Below, in pieces: positions 7,973 to 17,067 of a DNA stretch of 64,000 nucleotides. The stretch comes from an uncultured Collinsella sp. (GTDB taxonomy: Bacteria > Actinomycetota > Coriobacteriia > Coriobacteriales > Coriobacteriaceae). The position numbers were made by a program, and so were the translations under genes. The DNA is taken from positions 14,415 to 78,414 of the forward strand of contig CABRHH010000012.1 in NCBI GenBank assembly GCA_902470695.1, in the 5' to 3' direction. Below the pieces are notes generated by a model. The model was not told the origin of the DNA, did no database searches, and saw nothing but the letters and a program-made list of their open reading frames with translations. Positions within the stretch are counted from its first letter, which is position 1, and every line of letters begins with the position of its first letter.

Positions 7973-9415
7973 ATGGCAGGGAAGTACGACGACCTCGCAC
8001 GCGCCATCGTGGAGAACGTGGGCGGCAAGCAGAACGTCAACAGCGTGACGCATTGCATCACGCGCGTGCGCTTCAAGCTCAAGGATGAGAGCATCGCCAA
8101 CACCGAGGCCATCGAGAAGCTCGAAGGGGTCATCACGGTGATGAAGGCCAACGGCCAGTACCAGGTCGTGGTGGGCAACAAGGTCGAGGACGTCTTCGAC
8201 GCGGTGCTTGCGGTCGGCGGCCTGGCCTCCGGCGCCCAGGCCGATGCCGCCGAGGAGGCGCCCAAGTCCGCCGGCGCCCTCATCATCGACCTGATCTCGG
8301 GCATCTTCCAGCCCATGCTCGGCACCTTTGCCGCCGCGGGTATCATGAAGGGCATCCTGGCGCTTGTCACCTTCTTGGACCAGCAGTTCGGCGGCGGCGC
8401 TTTCGCCACTAGCGGCGCCTACACCCTGCTCTACACGATCGCCGACGGCATGTTCTACTTCCTACCCGTCGTGCTCGCCCTCACCGCGGCGCGCAAGTTC
8501 AAGATGAGCGAGTTCACCGCGCTCGCCATCGCCTTCGCGCTTTTGTATCCCACCATGGTGGCCCTCACGGGCGGTGAGGTCATCGGCAGCGTCGACCTCG
8601 GGTTCGCGGGCACCTTCTCCTGGTACGCCGACTTCTTCGGCCTGCCCATCATCATGCCTGCCTCCGGCTACACGAGCTCCGTCATCCCGATCGTCCTCAT
8701 GGTCTGGTTCGGCTCGATGGTCGAGCACTGGTGCAAGCGCTGGATGCCCGCTTCGGTCAAGATGTTCTTCATCCCGCTCGTGACCATGAGCATCACCATC
8801 GTGCTGGGCTACCTGGTCATCGGCCCGGTCGCCACGCTGATCACCAACATCTTGGGCGAGCTGTTCATGCTCGTGTTCAACCTGCCGTTCGTGGGCGGCG
8901 TGCTCGGCAGCGTCGTGGTGGCCGCGTTCTGGATGCCGCTGGTCATCTTCGGCTTCCACTGGAGCCTCGTGCCGATCTGCCTGGTGAACCTCGGCACGCT
9001 CGGCCATGACTTCATCCTCGCCTCGGTCATCGCGCACTCCTTCTCGCTCGGCGCGGTGCTGTTCGCCATGTACCTCAAGAACAAGGACCAGGCCTTCCGC
9101 GGCATCGCGCTGCCGGCCATGATCTCGGCGTTCTTCTTCGGTGTCACCGAGCCGGCCATCTACGGCGTGGCGCTGCCCGACAAGAAGGCCTTCGTGAACG
9201 CCTGCATCGGCTCGGCCGTGGGCGGCCTGATCATCGGCCTCACCGGCGCGTTCGTCTACATGCAGGGCGGTCTGGGCGTGTTCAACTGGCTGTCGTTCAT
9301 CGACTCCGCCACCGTCGGCATGACCCATATGGTGTGGGCCATCGTGGCCTCGCTCGTCGGCGCCGCGGTGGGCTTCGTGCTCGAGTTGGCCACCTACAAG
9401 CCTGCGTCTAACTAG
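7973..9415 (+). CDS. PTS sugar transporter EIIBC, beta-glucoside/sucrose-type family
   Basis: This 480-residue permease has an N-terminal EIIB domain (about 1-85) with the phosphorylatable Cys28 in THCITRVRFKL, then an EIIC domain of about ten membrane helices (about 105-475). It imports and phosphorylates a sugar using phosphate from EIIA. The family (Glc superfamily, beta-glucoside/trehalose/sucrose branch) is clear; the sugar is not. The usual fused EIIA domain is absent and is instead encoded separately at 9575. The start has a good Shine-Dalgarno (GGAAAGGAAG). Association with a LicT-type antiterminator favours a beta-glucoside. Confidence 0.93.
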   Translation: MAGKYDDLARAIVENVGGKQNVNSVTHCITRVRFKLKDESIANTEAIEKLEGVITVMKANGQYQVVVGNKVEDVFDAVLAVGGLASGAQADAAEEAPKSAGALIIDLISGIFQPMLGTFAAAGIMKGILALVTFLDQQFGGGAFATSGAYTLLYTIADGMFYFLPVVLALTAARKFKMSEFTALAIAFALLYPTMVALTGGEVIGSVDLGFAGTFSWYADFFGLPIIMPASGYTSSVIPIVLMVWFGSMVEHWCKRWMPASVKMFFIPLVTMSITIVLGYLVIGPVATLITNILGELFMLVFNLPFVGGVLGSVVVAAFWMPLVIFGFHWSLVPICLVNLGTLGHDFILASVIAHSFSLGAVLFAMYLKNKDQAFRGIALPAMISAFFFGVTEPAIYGVALPDKKAFVNACIGSAVGGLIIGLTGAFVYMQGGLGVFNWLSFIDSATVGMTHMVWAIVASLVGAAVGFVLELATYKPASN

Positions 9416-9574
9416 CCTGAGCGGAGGATTGCCCACATGCGGTGCGGCGGCGCGCGACTGACGACCCCGCAGACACCGAGCGCGCCGTGCGGCACCCGGG
9501 CGGTTATCGCGTATACTGGTATGCATATGCCGACACGTGTTGCGTGGCGGTGTGAGTACACAAGGAGGAACATC

Positions 9575-10111
9575 ATGGGTCTGTTCGATATGTTCAAAAA
9601 GAAGGACGCACCGGCCGCTCCGGCCACGCCTGCGAGCGTCTCCGCCGCAGCTGCCGCCGACGTGCTGTGCGCCCCGGTTGCGGGCCGCGCCATCAAGATG
9701 ACCGACGTCCCCGATCCGGTGTTCGGCGGCGAGGTCCTGGGCAAGGGCTGCGCCGTGTGGCCGTCCGAGGAGGTTGTCTACGCTCCGGTGTCCGGCACCG
9801 TCACGGTGACCATGGGGCATGCGGTGGGCATCATGTCCACCGACGGCATCGAGGTCCTCGTGCACGTGGGCGTGGACACCGTCAACCTGCAGGGTAAGGG
9901 CTTCACGGGCTACGTGTCCCAGGGCGACACCGTTAAGGCCGGCCAGCCGGTGCTCAAGATGGACCGCGCCGTGATCGCCGAGGCCGGCTACAAGGACTGC
10001 GTGGTGCTGGCTGTGTCCAACACCGCCGAGTTCGAGGCCGTTGAGATGACGGTGGAGCCCGAGGCCGAGGTCGAGGCCGGCGCGCAGGTGCTCAAGGTCA
10101 CCCGCAAGTAG
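9575..10111 (+). CDS. crr: PTS EIIA component, glucose (Crr) type
   Basis: The 178-residue product is a soluble EIIA-Glc domain after an Ala/Pro-rich linker (about 10-30). The catalytic histidines are His82 (GHAVGI) and His97 (VLVHVGVDTV), spaced 15 residues apart as His75 and His90 are in E. coli. It passes phosphate from HPr to an EIIB domain, most likely the EIIBC encoded just upstream that lacks its own EIIA. The start is ATG 9575, after AAGGAGGA. A TATACT at 9512-9517 could be a -10 element. The short basic/hydrophobic N-terminus (LFDMFKKK) resembles that of EIIA proteins that dock on the membrane. Confidence 0.93.
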   Translation: MGLFDMFKKKDAPAAPATPASVSAAAAADVLCAPVAGRAIKMTDVPDPVFGGEVLGKGCAVWPSEEVVYAPVSGTVTVTMGHAVGIMSTDGIEVLVHVGVDTVNLQGKGFTGYVSQGDTVKAGQPVLKMDRAVIAEAGYKDCVVLAVSNTAEFEAVEMTVEPEAEVEAGAQVLKVTRK

Positions 10112-10121
10112 GCCGTCTGCG

Positions 10122-10373
10122 ATGGTTTCGATCACCCACACCATCCGTGATTTCGAGGGCCTGCACGCCCGCCCGGTGGCCGCGATCGTGGCTGCGACGC
10201 GCCCGTGGACAAGCGCGGTGCGCGTGAGCGTGGGCGAGCGGGTGTGCGACGGGCGCGACCTGATGGGCCTGATGGGGCTCGGCGCGCGCCGCGGCGATGT
10301 GCTCACCGTCGAGGTCGAGGGGCCCGACGAAGCCCAGGCTGCCGAGGCGCTGCGCGCGGTGTTCTCGTTTTGA
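10122..10373 (+). CDS. ptsH: PTS phosphocarrier protein HPr with Asp at position 46
   Basis: This 83-residue protein has the active-site His15 in GLHARPVA and the normal HPr length and fold pattern. It shuttles phosphate from enzyme I (not in this window) to EIIA. The position that in Firmicutes HPr is the regulatory Ser46 is Asp here (GRDLMGLMGLG), so HPr kinase could not phosphorylate it and the charge resembles a permanently phosphorylated form. It follows the EIIA gene after 10 bases without a strong Shine-Dalgarno, suggesting coupling. It may be the main HPr of the cell or a copy dedicated to this system. Confidence 0.9.
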   Translation: MVSITHTIRDFEGLHARPVAAIVAATRPWTSAVRVSVGERVCDGRDLMGLMGLGARRGDVLTVEVEGPDEAQAAEALRAVFSF

Positions 10374-10503
10374 TGTGAGGCGCGGGCGGCCCAGGTGCTG
10401 TCCGCGTCTTCGCTGTGCGCGGGGGTGTTCGCGCAGCGTGGCGTCCGCGTCCGGCTCGCGCGGGCGCGCCTGTGCCCGCACAAGGCCCGTTTCGAACGTG
10501 TAT

Positions 10504-10548
10504 CCCGCCGTACTCTACTGACGTGGAGTGCGGCGGGATAGCTATAAT
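10504..10548 (+). promoter_or_regulatory. Promoter region with 15-bp stem upstream of gatCAB
   Basis: A near-perfect inverted repeat (CCCGCCGTACTCTAC at 10504-10518 and its partner at 10523-10537, two G-U pairs) is followed at once by a consensus -10 box TATAAT (10543-10548). TGACGT at 10519-10524 could be the -35 element with an 18-base spacer. The hairpin could be the terminator of the PTS operon or an operator over the gat promoter. The 130 bases before it show nothing else. Confidence 0.6.
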
Positions 10549-10599
10549 AGGCGTCCTAGCACGCTTCATATGCATGACCGACCAACGGGGAGGAGCACC

Positions 10600-10902
10600 A
10601 TGGCGCTCACCGAGCAGGATGTGCGCGGCCTTGCCGCCTATGCGCACATCGCACTTGAGGGAGATGAGCTTGAGCAGATGACGGCGTATCTCAACGATGC
10701 GGTCGGGCTGCTCGAGCCCATACTCGCCTATGCCGACGAGGACGTCGAGCCCACCTTTCATCCCATCGGGGAGCTTGCCAACGCGGTGCGCCCCGATGCC
10801 GTCGACATCGAGCGGGCGTTGCCGCGCGATGCAGCCCTGGGCAATGCCGGCGCCGCACGTGACGGCCAGTTCCGTGTTCCGGCGATCCTAGGCGGTGAGT
10901 AG
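10600..10902 (+). CDS. gatC: Aspartyl/glutamyl-tRNA amidotransferase subunit C
   Basis: The 100-residue product matches the small GatC subunit, which wraps around GatA and stabilises the GatCAB complex that converts Glu-tRNA(Gln) and Asp-tRNA(Asn) to their amide forms. The start ATG 10600 has the Shine-Dalgarno GGGGAGGA. It ends one base before the ATG of gatA and opens the gatCAB operon. The C-terminal end (GQFRVPAILGGE) is the typical GatC tail. Genomes with GatCAB usually lack GlnRS and/or AsnRS. Confidence 0.93.
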   Translation: MALTEQDVRGLAAYAHIALEGDELEQMTAYLNDAVGLLEPILAYADEDVEPTFHPIGELANAVRPDAVDIERALPRDAALGNAGAARDGQFRVPAILGGE

Positions 10903-12396
10903 ATGGCATCGATCGATTCGCTTACCGCGGCCCAGATCGCCGCGGGCGTGGCTGCCGGCGCGTTCAGCGCGACGGAGGTGGCCCGTGCCGCCCTGGACGC
11001 CATCGAGGCCCGCGACGGGGATGTTCAGGCCTTTCTGCAGGTGACGCCCGAGCTCGCCTTGGAGGCGGCCACTCGGGTGGACGCCGCCCGCGCCGCCGGC
11101 GCGCCCCTGCCGCCGCTTGCGGGCGTGCCCGTGGCCATCAAGGACAACGTGAACCTCGTGGGCACGCGCACCACCTGCGCCTCGCGCATGCTCGAGCGCT
11201 ACGAGTCACCCTTCACGGCTACCTGCGTGCAGCGCGTGGTCGAGGCGGGCTGCCTGCCGGTAGGCAAGGCCAACATGGACGAGTTCGCGTTCGGCTCCTC
11301 CACGGAGTCCAGCGCGCTCCGATGCACGAACAACCCCTGGGACCTCACCCGCGTGCCCGGCGGTTCGTCGGGCGGCTCGGCAGCGGCGGTGGCGGCGGGC
11401 ATGAGCACGCTGGCGCTCGGCTCCGACACGGGCGGCTCGATCCGCCAGCCCGCCTCCCTGTGCGGCGTGGTGGGGATGAAGCCCACCTACGGCGCGGTGA
11501 GCCGCTACGGCGTGGTGGCCTTCGGCTCCTCGCTCGACCAGGTGGGTCCCTTCGGCCGCACGGTCGAGGACGTGGCGCTGTGCATGAACGCGCTCACCGC
11601 CTGCGGCCGCGACCCGCTCGATGCCACCTCCCAGGAGTTCGCGCGCGACTTCACCGCCGCGCTTACGGCCCCGCTTGCCGGTACGCGCGTGGGCGTGGTG
11701 CCGGTCCTCATGGAGGCGGCCGGCCTGGCGCCCGAGGTCCGCGCCTGCGTCGAGGCGGCCGCTGCGGCCCTGGCCGAACAGGGAGCCGAGCTCGTTGAGG
11801 TCGAGCTGCCGCATCTGGACGCCGCCATCGCCGCCTACTACGTGATCGGCCCGGCCGAGGCGTTCTCGAACCTCGCGCGCTTCGACGGCGTGCGCTACGG
11901 CTACCAGGAGCCCGGCTGCACCAACCTGGCCGAGCAGAGCGCCCGCTCGCGCGCCCACGGCTTCGGCGCGGAGGCCAAGCGCCGCCAGATGCTCGGCGCC
12001 TACCTGCTGTCCTCGGGCGTGTACGACAAGTATTACTATGCAGCCCAGAAGGCCCGCTCGCTCATCACGGCCGACTACCGGCGCGCCTTCGAGCGGGTCG
12101 ACACGATTCTCATGCCAGCGAGCCCCACGGTGGCGTTCAAGCACGGCGAGCTGTCCGACCCCGCGCAGATGTACGCCTCGGATCTCTATACCATCTCGTG
12201 CAACATCGCCGGCACCTGCGGCATCTCCGTGCCGCTGGGCGCTGGGCGCGACTCGGGGCTGCCGGTGTCCGCGCAGCTGCAGTGCCCGGCGTTCGCCGAT
12301 GACCGTCTGCTCACGTTTGCCGCGGCGCTCGAGCGCGCGTTTGCGCCCGCATCCGTGGCGCCCGCTTTCGCGGGGAAGGGAGGTGAGCTCGCATGA
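10903..12396 (+). CDS. gatA: Aspartyl/glutamyl-tRNA amidotransferase subunit A
   Basis: This 497-residue amidase-signature enzyme hydrolyses glutamine to supply ammonia to GatB. The catalytic Lys is in VAIKDNVN, and the Ser-cisSer pair lies in GGSSGGSAAAVAAG and GSDTGGSIRQPASLCG. Its length is normal for the family. It starts directly after the gatC stop and shares ATGA with gatB, so the three subunits are co-translated. Confidence 0.97.
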   Translation: MASIDSLTAAQIAAGVAAGAFSATEVARAALDAIEARDGDVQAFLQVTPELALEAATRVDAARAAGAPLPPLAGVPVAIKDNVNLVGTRTTCASRMLERYESPFTATCVQRVVEAGCLPVGKANMDEFAFGSSTESSALRCTNNPWDLTRVPGGSSGGSAAAVAAGMSTLALGSDTGGSIRQPASLCGVVGMKPTYGAVSRYGVVAFGSSLDQVGPFGRTVEDVALCMNALTACGRDPLDATSQEFARDFTAALTAPLAGTRVGVVPVLMEAAGLAPEVRACVEAAAAALAEQGAELVEVELPHLDAAIAAYYVIGPAEAFSNLARFDGVRYGYQEPGCTNLAEQSARSRAHGFGAEAKRRQMLGAYLLSSGVYDKYYYAAQKARSLITADYRRAFERVDTILMPASPTVAFKHGELSDPAQMYASDLYTISCNIAGTCGISVPLGAGRDSGLPVSAQLQCPAFADDRLLTFAAALERAFAPASVAPAFAGKGGELA

Positions 12397-14075
12397 GGGA
12401 GCTCTCCGAGGTTCTGCAGGACTGGGAGGCCGTGATCGGCCTGGAGGTCCACACCGAGCTCACGACGCTTGCCACGAAGATGTTCTGCGGCTGCGCGCTG
12501 AGCCACGACGACGAGCCGAACACGCACGTGTGCCCGGTGTGCTTGGGGATGCCCGGCGCCCTGCCGGTTCCGAACGAGCGCGCGATCGCCAGCATCGTGA
12601 AGGCGGGCCTGGCTACCGGCTGCCAGATCCAGAAGCGCTCGATGTTCTACCGCAAGCACTACTTCTATCCGGACATGGCTAAAAACTACCAGACCACGCA
12701 GGGTCCGGTCGCCTTCGCCATGCATGGCCGGCTCGACTTGGAGGTTGCTGGGCGCGGGGCCGCCGAGCGGCCGGCGTGCGCCTTCGGGGCGGCCGAGGCC
12801 GCAAGCCTCGCCAGCGCCAGCGCGCATGCCGAGGGCCTTTCGCGCCAGATGGCCGAGGGGCTGCCCGAGGGCGGCACAGGTGCGCTGGCGGGCATGGCCG
12901 CCTACGACACCGCCGCGCTGGCGGTGCCCGAGCGCCACGAGGACGGCGGCTACACGGTGCCCATCCGCATCCTGCGCATCCACATGGAGGAGGATGCCGC
13001 CAAGATGGTGCACGTGGGCGGCGAGGAGGGCCGCATCGGCGGCGCGGCCGAGAGCCTGATCGACTACAACCGCTGCGGCACGCCGCTGATCGAGCTGGTG
13101 ACCGAGCCCGACCTGCGCACGCCCGAGGAGGCGCGCCTGTTCATGGAGAAGCTGCGCCGCATCTTCCTCACCATCGGCATCTCCGATTGTTCGCTCGAGA
13201 AGGGCTCCATGCGCTGTGACGGCAACGTGAGCCTGCGCCGTCGCGGCGATGCGGGCCTGGGCACCAAGACCGAGCTCAAGAACCTCAACTCCTTCAAGGC
13301 CCTGCACGACGGTCTGGCCTACGAGATCTGCCGCCAGGCCGAGGTGCTCGAGAGCGGTGGCACCATCTACCAGGAAACGCGTCACTGGGAGCCGAGCCGC
13401 AAGCGCACCGTGGTGATGCGCGTGAAGGAAACCGCCGACGACTACCGGCTGTTCCCCGATCCGGACCTGGCGCCGTTCGATCTCACCGACGCCTTCATCG
13501 AGCGCTGCGCCGCCGAGCTGCCCGAGCTGCCGGACGCCAAGCGCGAGCGCTTCGAGCGCACCTTCGGCATCAAGCGCGCCGACGCCGAGCAGATCGCGGG
13601 CGACCCGGATACCGCGGCGCTGTTCGAGCAGGCGGCTGCCGGGCTTGCGGGCAAGGCGGCCCAGACCGTGGCGAACCTGGTGGTGAACGAACTGCCAGCC
13701 TACCTGAAGACCGCCGCGGTGACGCTGGCGGATTGCGGTATCGCGCCGACGCAGGTGGCCTCGCTGGCCAAGCTGCTGGCCGCCGATACGATCTCCAGCA
13801 ACCAGGCGCACGAGGTGTTCTGCGCCATGGCGGAGGGCGGCGAGGACCCCGAGGCCATCGTGGACGCGCGCGGGATGCGCCAGGTGAGCGATGCGGGTGC
13901 GCTGCAGCCCATCGTGGACGAGGTGCTTGCGGCCTGCGCGGACCAGGCCCAGCAGTATCGCGACGGCAACCAGAAGGTGATCGGCTTTTTGGTGGGGCAG
14001 TGCATGAAGGCGAGCCGCGGTACGGGCAACCCCAAGCTCTTCAACGAGCTGCTGCGCGCGGCGCTATCCGAATAG
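12393..14075 (+). CDS. gatB: Aspartyl/glutamyl-tRNA amidotransferase subunit B with large insertion
   Basis: The 560-residue product is the tRNA-binding, kinase/transamidase subunit. It starts with the family block VIGLEVHTEL, keeps a zinc-type cysteine set (CGCALS and CPVCLG), the YRKHYFYPDM block, RIHMEEDAAK, and the C-terminal YqeY-like helical domain. GatB is usually about 475-500 residues; the extra length comes from an Ala/Gly/Glu-rich insertion of about 65 residues between LDLEV (about 115) and VPIRILRIH (about 189). It sits where other GatB proteins have a short loop. The frame is unbroken on both sides, so the gene is intact. Confidence 0.96.
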   Translation: MRELSEVLQDWEAVIGLEVHTELTTLATKMFCGCALSHDDEPNTHVCPVCLGMPGALPVPNERAIASIVKAGLATGCQIQKRSMFYRKHYFYPDMAKNYQTTQGPVAFAMHGRLDLEVAGRGAAERPACAFGAAEAASLASASAHAEGLSRQMAEGLPEGGTGALAGMAAYDTAALAVPERHEDGGYTVPIRILRIHMEEDAAKMVHVGGEEGRIGGAAESLIDYNRCGTPLIELVTEPDLRTPEEARLFMEKLRRIFLTIGISDCSLEKGSMRCDGNVSLRRRGDAGLGTKTELKNLNSFKALHDGLAYEICRQAEVLESGGTIYQETRHWEPSRKRTVVMRVKETADDYRLFPDPDLAPFDLTDAFIERCAAELPELPDAKRERFERTFGIKRADAEQIAGDPDTAALFEQAAAGLAGKAAQTVANLVVNELPAYLKTAAVTLADCGIAPTQVASLAKLLAADTISSNQAHEVFCAMAEGGEDPEAIVDARGMRQVSDAGALQPIVDEVLAACADQAQQYRDGNQKVIGFLVGQCMKASRGTGNPKLFNELLRAALSE

Positions 14076-14101
14076 GGTAGAGCGGCAGATCCAAGCTGAA
14101 T

Positions 14102-14144
14102 GCGGGCGGGCACTCGGCCGATATGCGGCACGGTGCCCGCCCGC
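14102..14144. terminator. 12-bp hairpin between convergent gatB and HAD gene
   Basis: GCGGGCGGGCAC (14102-14113) pairs perfectly with 14133-14144 around a 19-base loop. It lies in the 75-base gap between two convergent genes, so it is a likely bidirectional terminator, although no T-tract follows on either strand. Confidence 0.55.
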
Positions 14145-14150
14145 GCGCAA

Positions 14151-14921
14151 CTAGCGCGTGCCGTCGCGTTCGGCTTCCTGCTTCTGGTAGAAGAGCTCCT
14201 CGATGTGGTTGAACTCGGCGGCAAAGCTCGACATCGGGCCGATCCAGGTGGCGCGCGCCGGGGCCCCGGAGCCCACGTAGGCCGTCTGCAGGCCGCAGTC
14301 GGGCTCGGGGAAGTCGCGCCGGGGGTCGTTGCCCACCATGAGGACCTCCTCGGGTGCGAGCCCCAGGCTGGCGAGCGAGGTGCGGTAGTAGGCGGCGCTC
14401 GGCTTGCAGCGCGTGGAGTTCTCCATGGTGGTGATGAGCTCGAAGGGCATGTCCAGCATGTTGCCCCAGCCCATGCGGCACTCGATGCAGGCGCGCGAGA
14501 AGCTCGGGTTGGTGAGCAGCGCCACCCGCAGCCCGCGGTCGAGCGCGCATTCGACGGCCGCCGCGGCGCCCTCGCGCGGACGGGCGGCCACCACGGCGTC
14601 GTTCTTGTTCGGCAGCACGGTGCGCTCGTAGCATTCGAGCACGTCGGCGATCACGGGATCGGCAAGGGGGATGCCGCTGCGGCGCTTGATCGAGGCGTCG
14701 AAGAAGGCGCGGTTGGTGCGCTGGTCGTCCTCGGCGCGCGCGGCCTGGTTCAGCTCGAGCATGGCGCCGGTGAAGGCCGCGAGCATGAAGATCGGGTTTT
14801 TGCGCCCCACCTGCGCCAGCAGGGAGGCCTCGTCTTTGGCGAGCATGGCGATGAACGCGCTCAGGTTGATGCTGAGCAGCGTGTCGTCCATGTCGAACAC
14901 AACGGCTTTCAAGCGCGCCAT
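14151..14921 (-). CDS. HAD-superfamily hydrolase
   Basis: The 256-residue protein begins with HAD motif I (VVFDMDDTLL), has motif II in ALLTNPS, and motif III/IV in KPSAAYYRTSL with MVGNDPRRDF. It is a phosphatase or phosphonatase of the YjjG/Gph type; the substrate cannot be told. The start has AAAGGA upstream. It stands alone on the minus strand, converging with gatB. Confidence 0.85.
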   Translation of the reverse strand: MARLKAVVFDMDDTLLSINLSAFIAMLAKDEASLLAQVGRKNPIFMLAAFTGAMLELNQAARAEDDQRTNRAFFDASIKRRSGIPLADPVIADVLECYERTVLPNKNDAVVAARPREGAAAAVECALDRGLRVALLTNPSFSRACIECRMGWGNMLDMPFELITTMENSTRCKPSAAYYRTSLASLGLAPEEVLMVGNDPRRDFPEPDCGLQTAYVGSGAPARATWIGPMSSFAAEFNHIEELFYQKQEAERDGTR

Positions 14922-15070
14922 GGGCGGTCCTTTCTGCTGGGGTGGGCTGCGTGAAGATTAAGGGACTATTGTACCCATGCGCGCGCCCGCATCCGTTCGC
15001 ATGTGCGCGATGCGCGGCAATTGCACACGCGTCCGCCCATTCGTACCGGGTAGAGCTAAAGGAGCCATCG

Positions 15071-15250
15071 AGCCGGGGCGAGGCCAGGGGAGGCGCCTGA
15101 GAGAGGGAAGATGCCCGGATGGGGGAAGGTGTCCGGGCGCGACGGTGTTCGGGCCAGGGAAGGTATCCGGGCGAGCGGGGGTGCCGGGCGAGGGGAGGCG
15201 TTCGGCCGCGACGGTGCCCGGGCCAGGGTAGGCATCCGGACGGCGGCGGT
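15071..15250 (+). repeat. Degenerate G-rich array of about 17-bp units upstream of rpsA
   Basis: About nine imperfect units of the type TGTYCGGGCSAGGGRAGG fill 15071-15250 in the 650-base gap between the divergent HAD gene and rpsA. Two stretches, beginning near 15134 and 15203, are nearly identical over about 35 bases. From 15251 to 15572 nothing is recognised beyond a plausible rpsA leader. It does not belong to the 35-bp-core family described elsewhere. Confidence 0.6.
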
Positions 15251-15572
15251 GCGTCCATCGACGCACGGGGGTAGGTGCGCTCGTGGATATTCTGCGGAGC
15301 TTGCGCGCGGAGGCGGAGCGAGGCGGCGGGCGGCGTTTGCGCCATCCTGGTGCGCCCGTTCACGCCTTCGCCGTAAAAAAAGAAAGTTCGCCCTTGAAAA
15401 CGCGGCCATTTCCACGTAATCTACTGTCCTGTGGATGTATGCGCATCCCATCCGTATCTGTCGGCCCCCGAGATGTTCCAAACGGTGTGCGCCTACCGGG
15501 TTTTCTCACCTGGGCGGCAACCATCTGCCGGTCCTAGCAATCGGGGCCCCAACGTTCGAAAGGGGTCCACCT

Positions 15573-16733
15573 TTGAGTGAGATTCAGAACTCGTCCATCT
15601 TCTCCCTCGACGATGTCAACGAGGAGGAGATGAACAGCCTCATCGACGGCACCATCACTGATTTCGATGAGGGCGACCTGGTCAACGGCACCGTTGTGAA
15701 GATCGAGCGCGACGAGGTCCTGGTTGATATCGGCTTCAAGTCCGAGGGCGTCATCCCCGTCCGCGAGCTTTCCATCCGCAAGGATGCCAACCCCGCCGAC
15801 ATCGTCTCCATGGGTGATCCCATCGAGGCCCTGGTGCTCCAGAAGGAGGACAAGGACGGTCGTCTGGTCCTGTCCAAGAAGCGTGCCGAGTACGAGCGCG
15901 CCTGGAACCGCATCGAGGAGAAGTTCAACGCCGGCGAGAACGTCGAGGGCGAGGTCATCGAGGTCGTCAAGGGCGGCCTGATTCTGGACATCGGCCTGCG
16001 TGGCTTTTTGCCCGCCTCTCTCGTTGACCTGCGCCGCGTGAAGGACCTCACCAGCTACCTCAACACCCGCATCGAGGCCCGCGTCATCGAGATGGACCGC
16101 AACCGCAACAACGTTGTGCTGTCCCGCCGCGTGGTGCTCGAGGAGTCCCGCAAGGCCGAGCGCTCCGAGATCCTCTCCAAGCTCAAGAGCGGCATGCGTC
16201 TCAAGGGCACCGTTTCCTCCATCGTGGACTTCGGCGCCTTCGTGGATCTGGGCGGCATCGACGGCCTCATCCACATCTCCGAGCTTTCCTGGAACCATGT
16301 CAACCATCCCTCCGAGGTCATCAAGGTCGGCCAGGAGGTCGAGGTCGAGGTGCTCGACGTCGATCTGAACCGCGAGCGCATCTCGCTGGGCCTCAAGCAG
16401 ACCACCGAGGATCCGTGGCGCGCGCTGGTCAAGAAGTACCCGGTCGGCGCTATCGTCGAGGGCACCGTCACCAAGCTCGTGCCGTTCGGCGCCTTCGTCG
16501 ACCTCGGTGAGGGCATCGAGGGCCTCGTGCACATCTCCGAGATGGCCAACAAGCACGTGGACCAGCCCATCCAGGTCACCCGCGTGGGCGAGCACGTCCA
16601 GGTCAAGGTCATGGAGATCGACCTCGACCGTCGTCGCATCTCCCTGTCCATGAAGTCCGCCGCCGAGACCCTCGGCGTCGAGATCGAGGTTGCCCCGCTC
16701 GAGGGCGAGGAGAAGGCGGCTGACGCCGAGTAG
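15573..16733 (+). CDS. rpsA: 30S ribosomal protein S1
   Basis: The 386-residue product contains four S1 RNA-binding domains starting near residues 34, 123, 206 and 290 (for example SIVDFGAFVDLGG and LVPFGAFVDLGEG). Domains 3 and 4 carry the best RNA-binding consensus. S1 helps mRNA bind the 30S subunit. The start is a TTG at 15573, preceded by GAAAGGGG; no ATG or GTG lies at the right place. Four S1 domains is usual for Actinobacteria, compared with six in E. coli. A strong terminator follows. Confidence 0.93.
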   Translation: MSEIQNSSIFSLDDVNEEEMNSLIDGTITDFDEGDLVNGTVVKIERDEVLVDIGFKSEGVIPVRELSIRKDANPADIVSMGDPIEALVLQKEDKDGRLVLSKKRAEYERAWNRIEEKFNAGENVEGEVIEVVKGGLILDIGLRGFLPASLVDLRRVKDLTSYLNTRIEARVIEMDRNRNNVVLSRRVVLEESRKAERSEILSKLKSGMRLKGTVSSIVDFGAFVDLGGIDGLIHISELSWNHVNHPSEVIKVGQEVEVEVLDVDLNRERISLGLKQTTEDPWRALVKKYPVGAIVEGTVTKLVPFGAFVDLGEGIEGLVHISEMANKHVDQPIQVTRVGEHVQVKVMEIDLDRRRISLSMKSAAETLGVEIEVAPLEGEEKAADAE

Positions 16734-16780
16734 CCTTCGGCTCCTTGCGCTGAGCGACCACACAACGCCTTGTGATGGAA

Positions 16781-16813
16781 GGCCCTCCGGGTTTCGTCCC
16801 GGAGGGCCTTTTT
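16781..16813 (+). terminator. Intrinsic terminator of rpsA
   Basis: A perfect 11-bp stem GGCCCTCCGGG / CCCGGAGGGCC with the loop TTTCGT is followed by five T. It lies 48 bases after the rpsA stop. The rest of the gap to kup (16814-17067) shows no other feature. Confidence 0.93.
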
Positions 16814-17067
16814 CTTGTCTGGCGGGGTTATAGGGAGCATCTCGCTTGATGCGGCTACGGGGGAGAGCGTCTCGGCGCCGGGCCTCGCGCTGCACCGCCT
16901 CGAACACCTTGCCACATCATTGGCACGGGGAGGGCGCCTCGCCGCCGGGCCTCGCGCCACATCCGTCTAAAGAACTCTTAACGCGCTCCCTCCCTGCGCC
17001 CCGGTGCCGATGCGCTACCATACCGTCAATGCGCGAGGTCGCGCAGGATTGGATGACGGAGGCAGCT

